From the NCBI GenBank assembly GCA_018303405.1, contig JAGVYD010000009.1, forward strand, positions 259,045-322,942: DNA of 63,898 nt. Direction: 5' to 3'. The translations under genes and the position numbers were made by a program. Under the pieces are notes generated by a model. It saw only the letters and a program-made list of their open reading frames with translations. It did not search any database and had not been told where the DNA came from. Shown here piece by piece: positions 59,260 through 63,898 of this stretch. How positions within the stretch are numbered: position 1 is the first letter of the stretch; each line of letters starts with the position of its first letter. The DNA is from Candidatus Woesearchaeota archaeon (GTDB taxonomy: Archaea > Nanobdellota > Nanobdellia > Woesearchaeales > JABMPP01).

Positions 59260-60045
59260 ATGCAAATAACAATGCTAAGCAAGGACAAGGAAAAAACCCA
59301 GCTGTCTTTTTTTGTTAAGGACACAACACCTTCAATGATGAATCTCCTGAGAAGGACCATCATGAACAGTGTACCAACAATGGCCATTGAGGAAGTTGAA
59401 TTCCGGAAGAACAGCTCTGCACTTTATGATGAGGTGATTGCACACAGGCTTGGCCTGGTCGCGCTTACAACAGACCTGAAATCCTATGAGCTTCCTGAAT
59501 CCAAGGACGGAGAGATTGAATATAATGCCAAGAACTCTGTAAAAATGGTCCTAAAGGCAAAAGGCCCAGGCACAGTTTATGCCTCAGACCTCAAGTCAAA
59601 AGACCCGGCTGTGAAGCCGGTGTTCCCGAAGACAATAATAGCAGTTTTGCTGAACGACCAGGAACTTGAGCTGGAAGCAACAGCAGTCTTGGGCACGGGC
59701 AGTCAACATGCAAAGTGGAGCCCGGGCCTGGTTTATTACAACCATAATGCGATTATCACAGTCAATAATAACAGCAGCAAGCTCGAGGAATGCAAGAGCA
59801 AATTGCCGCCGCAAATTTTTGGAAAGGACGGCAAAGTTGACAAGGAGCTCATTACCAGATTCAACCTGGTGGACGCAGTTGATGGCATTTGCGAAGATGT
59901 CATCAAAGTTGAATTGGAGCCCAATAATTTTGTCCTCAACATAGAAAGCTGGGGGCAACTTGCTGTCAAAGACATGGTCAAATCAGCTTTTGACATCATC
60001 ACTGAACAGACAGAGGATTTGTCAAAGGCAATCAAGCAAGGCTAA
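59260..60045 (+). CDS. rpoD: DNA-directed RNA polymerase subunit D
   Basis: This 261-residue archaeal RpoD (Rpb3/alpha homologue) is the assembly platform of RNA polymerase. The N-terminal dimerisation part has VKDTTPSMMNLLRRTIMNSVPTMAIEEVEFRKNSSALYDEVIAHRLGLVALTTDLKSY, the archaeal pattern. The inserted domain has only one Cys (ECKSKLPP), so the Fe-S cluster seen in some archaeal RpoD proteins is absent. Its ATG follows the S11 stop without gap. Confidence 0.96.
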   Translation: MQITMLSKDKEKTQLSFFVKDTTPSMMNLLRRTIMNSVPTMAIEEVEFRKNSSALYDEVIAHRLGLVALTTDLKSYELPESKDGEIEYNAKNSVKMVLKAKGPGTVYASDLKSKDPAVKPVFPKTIIAVLLNDQELELEATAVLGTGSQHAKWSPGLVYYNHNAIITVNNNSSKLEECKSKLPPQIFGKDGKVDKELITRFNLVDAVDGICEDVIKVELEPNNFVLNIESWGQLAVKDMVKSAFDIITEQTEDLSKAIKQG

Positions 60046-60151
60046 TCATGCACGCCTTCACTGTACGATCCACGCTTGGCATGGAGTTCAAGGGATTGAA
60101 CAATGCGAAATCCCTTCAAGACTAATGTCGTCTTCAAAGGGCGAAACCTTT

Positions 60152-60235
60152 GCGGGGGTGCCGGAGTGGCCAAACGGGTACGGTTGAGGGCCGTATAGCT
60201 TAGTGCTTGCGCGGGTTCGAACCCCGTCCCCCGCA
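60152..60235 (+). tRNA. tRNA-Leu (anticodon GAG)
   Basis: Acceptor GCGGGGG (60152-60158) pairs with CCCCCGC, and discriminator A follows at 60235. D loop with GGCCAAACGGG, anticodon stem TACGG/CCGTA with loop TTGAGGG (anticodon GAG, 60186-60188), long variable arm, T arm GCGGGTTCGAACCCCGT. CCA is not encoded. A short inverted repeat of T and A runs (GTTTTTTAACAAAAAAC) follows, as for the CAG copy. Confidence 0.95.
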
Positions 60236-60371
60236 GTTTTTTAACAAAAAACTGGGAAAAATTTGGGAGCATAAATTTCCCAAACGCGATTTACAGAACT
60301 TGATAACGTCGCTAACGGGGATCGCATACATACAGAACAAAAAAAGGGGAAACTGGCAAATTACACGCTCA

Positions 60372-60953
60372 ATGCAGCCTGTATTTATCATTAAACCAGA
60401 CGTGAAAAGGGTTTGCGCAGTCAATGTAATCAAGGTCGCGGCCGCAGCAGCGATTATCGTAGCAGCAGTGACCTACTCAAAGTACCTATTCGACATAAGC
60501 ATTTTTGTCGAAGCTTTTGAGCTATCAACGGAAAGCCTTCCGGACACAAAAACAATAGTCGCCAATTTTGTCATGGGGATTTTGCTGGCGTCTTTGCTGA
60601 CTTTCGTTGTCAGCTACTTGTCTGTGAGCAAAAGACAATATATCTTTTACCCGGACAGGCTGGAAGCAGACAAGAACTTCATGATATTCAATGTGGGCAG
60701 GGTTGTTGTCCCGCTGATGAATATCGTAAGCGTAAGGTCAGATAGCCAGGGCGAGCAGAAACTGTTTGGCATGGGTCAAATTGAGTTTGAGCTTTCAGGT
60801 TTGCCAGAAAAGCAGGCAAAGCTTGACAACATAAGGAAGCCGGAATCATACCTTCCATATATCCAAAGGCTCATTGACAATGTAAAGGCGCAAAATGCCT
60901 CACAATATGCATTTCAAACCCAGCTCAGTTCAACATTGAACAGAACAATTTAA
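60372..60953 (+). CDS. Membrane protein with PH-like domain
   Basis: The 193-residue protein has two membrane segments at about 21-40 and 63-87, then a C-terminal region with KRQYIFYPDRLEADKNFMIFNVGRVVVPLMNIVSVRSDSQ, which resembles the bacterial PH-like (bPH_2) fold. The ATG at 60372 is chosen because the longer frame runs through the end of tRNA-Leu. Its role is unknown. It ends nine bases before the L18e gene and may be cotranscribed. Confidence 0.7.
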   Translation: MQPVFIIKPDVKRVCAVNVIKVAAAAAIIVAAVTYSKYLFDISIFVEAFELSTESLPDTKTIVANFVMGILLASLLTFVVSYLSVSKRQYIFYPDRLEADKNFMIFNVGRVVVPLMNIVSVRSDSQGEQKLFGMGQIEFELSGLPEKQAKLDNIRKPESYLPYIQRLIDNVKAQNASQYAFQTQLSSTLNRTI

Positions 60954-60962
60954 GTGATAATC

Positions 60963-61313
60963 ATGGAAAAATCAAACATGCAACTGAATGCACTGATACA
61001 CGAGCTCAAGAAAGTGTCAACGCTTGAGAACGTGGGGCTCTGGAAAGCCCTGGCAGCTGACCTAGAAAGGCCCTCAAGGCAAAGAAGGGCAGTAAATCTG
61101 TCCAGAATCAGCAGGGTTGCAAATGAAAATGAGATTGTCATTGTGCCGGGAAAAGTGCTTGCAAGCGGCGAGCTCACCCAAAAGGTAACCATTGCGGCTT
61201 TCAAATTTTCCAAGCAGGCGATGGACAAGATCACAAAGAAAGGAAAGGCCATAACCATAATGGACCTGCTCAGGGAGAATCCCCGAGGCAAAAATGCCAG
61301 GATAATCGGATGA
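60963..61313 (+). CDS. rpl18e: Ribosomal protein L18e (eL18)
   Basis: This 116-residue archaeal/eukaryotic-specific 50S protein shows NALIHELKKVSTLENVGLWKALAADLERPSRQRRAVNLSRISRVANENEIVIVPGKVLASGELTQKVTIAAFKFSKQA, typical of L18e. The ATG at 60963 is preferred to a GTG three codons earlier, which belongs to the GTGAT ribosome-site sequence. First gene of the L18e-L13-S9-RpoN operon. Confidence 0.96.
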   Translation: MEKSNMQLNALIHELKKVSTLENVGLWKALAADLERPSRQRRAVNLSRISRVANENEIVIVPGKVLASGELTQKVTIAAFKFSKQAMDKITKKGKAITIMDLLRENPRGKNARIIG

Positions 61314-61331
61314 TAATTCAGGATGATAACT

Positions 61332-61748
61332 ATGATAATTGACGCAACAGACCATGTTTTGGGAAGGGTGGCAAGCTTTGTTGCCAAGAAAACCCTTTTA
61401 GGAGAAACCGTGGAGATAGTTAATTGTGACCAGGCTGTTATAACAGGCACGAAAGTCAACATAATGCACAGGTACAAGGCCAAGACTTCAAGAGGCGACC
61501 CCTTCCATGGACCATATATAGGGAGGCAATCCCATATGATGTTCAGGAGAACAATAAGGGGCATGCTTCCAAGAAGGCAGGAAAAGGGGCTGAGCGCCTA
61601 CAGGAGAATAAAATGTCATATTGGCGTGCCAGAGCACCTGAAGGACAGGAAGTTCGAGCAAGTCAAGGGCGCTGATATTTCAAAGATGTCCAACCTAAAA
61701 TACATGAAACTGGGAGAAGTCTGCAAGCTCCTTGGAGGGCGAATATGA
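61332..61748 (+). CDS. rplM: Ribosomal protein L13 (uL13)
   Basis: This 138-residue 50S protein has IIDATDHVLGRVASFVAKKTLLGETVEIVNCDQAVITG, then HGPYIGRQSHMMFRRTIRGMLPRRQEKGLSAYRRIKCHIGVPEHL, the archaeal L13 signature. The ATG at 61332 follows GGATGAT closely; ATG at 61323 is an alternative. The stop overlaps the S9 start. Confidence 0.96.
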   Translation: MIIDATDHVLGRVASFVAKKTLLGETVEIVNCDQAVITGTKVNIMHRYKAKTSRGDPFHGPYIGRQSHMMFRRTIRGMLPRRQEKGLSAYRRIKCHIGVPEHLKDRKFEQVKGADISKMSNLKYMKLGEVCKLLGGRI

Positions 61749-62143
61749 AAGTCGTTATCACATCCGGCAAAAGAAAAAGGGCAATAGCCAGGGCATCATT
61801 GAAGCCCGGAAAAGGCAGAATCAGGATTAACAAGATTCTGCTCGAGGCCATACCTTCCTCGTTTGTAAGGAACAGGCTGCTTGAGCCATTGATGCTCTCG
61901 GGCGATTTATCCTCGCAGGTAGACATAGATGTTTCAGTTGCAGGCGGCGGCTCAACAAGCCAGGCCGAGGCAGCAAGGCTCGTAATTGCAAAAAGCCTTG
62001 TCCAGTTTTCAAAGGACAAGCAGCTTGAGCAGAAATATCTTGCTTATGACAGGCATTTGCTGGTTGCGGATGTCAGAAGAAAGGAAACAAGAAAGCCAAA
62101 TGACTCAAAGGCCAGAGCAAAGAGACAGAAATCATACAGGTAA
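61745..62143 (+). CDS. rpsI: Ribosomal protein S9 (uS9)
   Basis: This 132-residue 30S protein begins MKVVITSGKRKRAIARASLKPGKGRIRINKILLEAI, has SGDLSSQVDIDVSVAGGGSTSQAEAARLVIAKSLV and ends DVRRKETRKPNDSKARAKRQKSYR, the P-site tail of S9. The ATG overlaps the L13 stop by four bases. Confidence 0.97.
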   Translation: MKVVITSGKRKRAIARASLKPGKGRIRINKILLEAIPSSFVRNRLLEPLMLSGDLSSQVDIDVSVAGGGSTSQAEAARLVIAKSLVQFSKDKQLEQKYLAYDRHLLVADVRRKETRKPNDSKARAKRQKSYR

Positions 62144-62161
62144 AATTGAAGGTGATACACC

Positions 62162-62359
62162 ATGATAATTCCAGTAAGATGTTTCAGTTGCGGAAAGCCA
62201 ATTGGCCACCTGTGGGAAGAATACACTGAGAAAGTCAAGTCAGGAGCGGATACAAAAGCTGTCCTTGATTCCCTGGGCATGGATAGGTACTGCTGCAGAT
62301 CGACCTTCCTGGGGCATGTAGACCTGATAAAGGAAGCAGCTGCGTTTAAGAAGTTTTGA
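62162..62359 (+). CDS. rpoN: DNA-directed RNA polymerase subunit N
   Basis: This 65-residue zinc-binding subunit (Rpb10 homologue) reads MIIPVRCFSCGKPIGHLWEEY, with the CFSCG pair, and GMDRYCCRSTFLGHVDLI with the CC pair: the four zinc ligands are intact. GGTGATAC just before the ATG is the ribosome site. Last gene of the L18e operon. Confidence 0.97.
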   Translation: MIIPVRCFSCGKPIGHLWEEYTEKVKSGADTKAVLDSLGMDRYCCRSTFLGHVDLIKEAAAFKKF

Positions 62360-62423
62360 TTTTATTTATTATTTCTCTCTAAAAAAGGTGATTCTGGCAT
62401 TATCCAATTTAAGGTGCTGAAAT

Positions 62424-63062
62424 ATGGGACAAAATGTAAATGGAATCACAGTGGAAAGGAGAACACCTGATTATTTTGTAATTCATCAATCATCATCCGG
62501 CTATCATCTAGAGCTACTCCCCTTAAGAGTCCCGCCCTTTGTTAGTGTTTGTTTCAGATCCCCGGATGGCAAAGTGGTCACAGACAGGGATTTGAATATG
62601 TATCGACACCCGGATTTAATAAATTTTAAGCCCGATCCTTCATTACAATATATTGAAATCGGGGCAGGCTTGGGCGAATTAACAACAGCTATTGCAGCAT
62701 CAAATCCGGAAAAATTGCCGATAATTATCGATCCAGCTGACTACATTACAATGGGAATAATTCTCGAAGGCACATTGACAAAGGATTTGACACCGTTAAT
62801 GCGGCATCGCCTAAAAAAGGTCCTTGATAGGCAAAATCTTGTCATTTCAAACAAGGTACAGCTAATAAATATGACACTTGAAGAGGCAATGGTCCGGCAT
62901 CCAGAAATACGTGGCACCGGGGATGTAGTAATTGACTATCACGGCCCCGTGAATCATGAGAATACCCCTCTTAGCTATATTGAAATACTTAACCTGGAAA
63001 GGCAATTGCGAACACCCCTGGGAAAGCACATCTTCTGGGGCACTGCAATTGAAGGTGCTTAA
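62424..63062 (+). CDS. SAM-dependent methyltransferase-like protein
   Basis: The centre of this 212-residue protein reads LQYIEIGAGLGELTTAIAAS followed by an acid in IIIDPADYI, which fits the nucleotide-binding first strand and loop of class I methyltransferases (E-x-G-x-G-x-G). DVVIDYHGPVNHENTPLSYIE may be motif IV. The N-terminal 60 residues are beta-rich and of unknown type. No close family is apparent. It is followed by a kinase-like gene 12 bases later, probably one operon. Confidence 0.65.
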   Translation: MGQNVNGITVERRTPDYFVIHQSSSGYHLELLPLRVPPFVSVCFRSPDGKVVTDRDLNMYRHPDLINFKPDPSLQYIEIGAGLGELTTAIAASNPEKLPIIIDPADYITMGIILEGTLTKDLTPLMRHRLKKVLDRQNLVISNKVQLINMTLEEAMVRHPEIRGTGDVVIDYHGPVNHENTPLSYIEILNLERQLRTPLGKHIFWGTAIEGA

Positions 63063-63074
63063 TATACTGTTAAA

Positions 63075-63782
63075 ATGATGAACCTCCTAACACTTTCCGA
63101 ACAAGAAGAATTTGAGAGCAATGTACATCAGATACAGAAGAGAGCCTCTCAAATATGGGCGTTACGGGAAAATGGTCCCTTGGGTCCGCATTTTACAAAT
63201 CATTTGGAATTGGCCAATTATGGCTCTGGCAAGGCAGTAGTAAAAACAAGCAAAAAGCTCTCTGAAATTTTATTCAAATTGGAAACCATAAACTTAATCT
63301 TCCATGGTTTGCCTGCTGAATTTATGGACAATGAATCAAGACTGAAATATGAAAAGCATATTTTGGAATATCTCAATGAACAAGGATTGAATGTGCCTGA
63401 ATTAGTGTATTCCGACGCAAAAGGGGCTGTCACCACGCTCTATTTGGCACATACACCTATTGTTGAAAATCTTAGGGGGCAGGACCAGGAACAAACAATA
63501 GCAAGACTTACAGAAGGCTTAATGGGCATCCATGATTTTGGCATGCACGGCGGGGCATCTGTTTATAATGCATTCATCCACAATGGCAAGAGATACTGGA
63601 GCGATTTTGAAAGATTCCAAAAGACAGGTGCAGTTTCGCTTCTTCTGCATGATTTGCACCACTTTATACAATCTGTTTCGAAGCATTCTCATATACCATT
63701 AAGGAAGGCCGAGGAAATTGTGCTAGATGCATACAAGAAACTACCGGTGCGGCGTGCTTATATGCCAATCGGCTTTGGATAG
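63075..63782 (+). CDS. Kinase-like protein (protein-kinase-like fold)
   Basis: This 235-residue protein has GSGKAVVKTSKKLSEILFKLETINLIF as a possible N-lobe, then YEKHILEYLNEQGLNVPELVY, a linker, and MHGGASVYNAFIHNGKRYWSDFERF. The last part resembles the catalytic loop and DFG region of Bud32/aminoglycoside-kinase-like proteins (HGD...N...DFG), but the Asp of HGD is Gly here (HGGASVYN) and DFG is DFE. It may be an atypical or inactive kinase. Role unknown. Confidence 0.55.
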   Translation: MMNLLTLSEQEEFESNVHQIQKRASQIWALRENGPLGPHFTNHLELANYGSGKAVVKTSKKLSEILFKLETINLIFHGLPAEFMDNESRLKYEKHILEYLNEQGLNVPELVYSDAKGAVTTLYLAHTPIVENLRGQDQEQTIARLTEGLMGIHDFGMHGGASVYNAFIHNGKRYWSDFERFQKTGAVSLLLHDLHHFIQSVSKHSHIPLRKAEEIVLDAYKKLPVRRAYMPIGFG

Positions 63783-63823
63783 TACAATCCCTTTTTCTCT
63801 GTGCTATCCCATTATTAGTTTAC

Positions 63824-63852
63824 ACATAAACATCACTCGGTGATGTTTATGT
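63824..63852 (+). promoter_or_regulatory. Hairpin covering the ribosome site of a transposase start
   Basis: ACATAAACATCAC (63824-63836) and GTGATGTTTATGT (63840-63852) form a perfect 13-bp stem with a TCG loop. The right arm contains most of GGTGAT (63839-63844) and the ATG at 63849. In RNA reading through from the left the start would be paired and hidden. It may also end the kinase-like gene's transcript. Confidence 0.55.
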
Positions 63853-63898
63853 ACAAATTGACATTTGAAAAAAGAGTTTGGATAGTAAAGCAATGGCA
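63849..63898 (+). CDS. Transposase N-terminus (partial, runs off the window)
   Basis: The frame begins MYKLTFEKRVWIVKQW and runs to the edge. It fits the first helix of IS481/IS630-type transposases (LxFEKRxWIVKQ). GGTGAT is five bases before the ATG at 63849; an ATG at 63843 is within the hairpin. Only 16 residues are visible, so the family is uncertain. Confidence 0.45.
   Translation, partial: MYKLTFEKRVWIVKQW

Noticed and set aside
60207-60371. Long N-terminal extension of the PH-like membrane protein gene
   Set aside because: It begins inside tRNA-Leu(GAG) and has no protein character; the ATG at 60372 is before the first membrane segment.
1-63898. CRISPR array
   Set aside because: No regularly spaced direct repeats with unique spacers were seen; the only repeats are the dispersed palindromic ones and the attachment sites.

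Overview
The window is chromosomal DNA of an archaeon, most likely a DPANN lineage close to Woesearchaeota/Pacearchaeota. The information machinery is archaeal: family B DNA polymerase, PCNA, archaeal RNase J, Sec61-beta, NAC, RNase P RNA, ribosomal proteins S13-S4-S11 and L18e-L13-S9, and RNA polymerase subunits D and N. Many genes have a TATA-like box about 22-28 bases before the start codon and look leaderless; others carry a GGTGA-type ribosome site. Several metabolic genes are of bacterial type (thymidylate synthase with DHFR, CoaE and CoaD, gyrase A, ScpB, SufU), as is common in this group. The lineage is inferred from gene content, not from a tree.

Layout. 1-2792: sufB/D (3' end)-sufS-sufU-sufC for Fe-S cluster assembly. 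2845-18784: PolB, transporters, thyA-folA, a von Willebrand A membrane protein, PCNA, RNase J and small membrane proteins. 18910-26029: an intron-containing tRNA-Leu(CAA) followed by an integrated element of almost exactly 7 kb. 26077-29968: hypothetical genes, a HAD hydrolase, a parvulin and a three-gene coiled-coil cluster. 30218-39498: a complete pyrimidine pathway to UMP (carA, carB, pyrB, pyrC, pyrE, pyrF) with an embedded Nudix gene and rpe. 39546-49441: CoA genes, a surface protein, scpB, gyrA carrying an intein, and a THUMP methyltransferase. 49507-50741: an MNT-HEPN pair and an aminotransferase remnant. 50797-53875: rnpB, Sec61-beta, NAC and paired small proteins. 53879-57233: an adenylate-forming enzyme, msrB with a divergent HTH regulator, and a hypothetical gene. 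57280-62359: tRNA-His, ribosomal protein and RNA polymerase genes, and tRNA-Leu(GAG). 62424-63898: a methyltransferase-like protein, a kinase-like protein and the start of a transposase.

The most interesting content is mobile and structural. (1) The 7 kb element has 41-bp direct repeats (40/41 identical) made from the 3' part of tRNA-Leu. The repeat is read as protein by both halves of a split integrase: the N-terminal part lies at the right end and the C-terminal part at the left end, in the same frame. This is the SSV-type (suicide) arrangement. The element also carries a serine recombinase, a cysteine-rich lipoprotein facing a small winged-helix protein across a perfect 14-bp inverted repeat, a DUF5131 protein and several unknown genes. 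(2) Three dispersed palindromic elements (6174-6478, 10141-10303, 52057-52221) share a core, while their stems change by compensated substitutions; one has a perfect 9-bp target duplication. (3) A second repeat of about 167 bp, with several hairpins and TTGAC at both ends, is inserted inside the first of these and again just after rnpB. (4) The MNT-HEPN pair sits between two diverged copies of the 3' end of the neighbouring methyltransferase gene.
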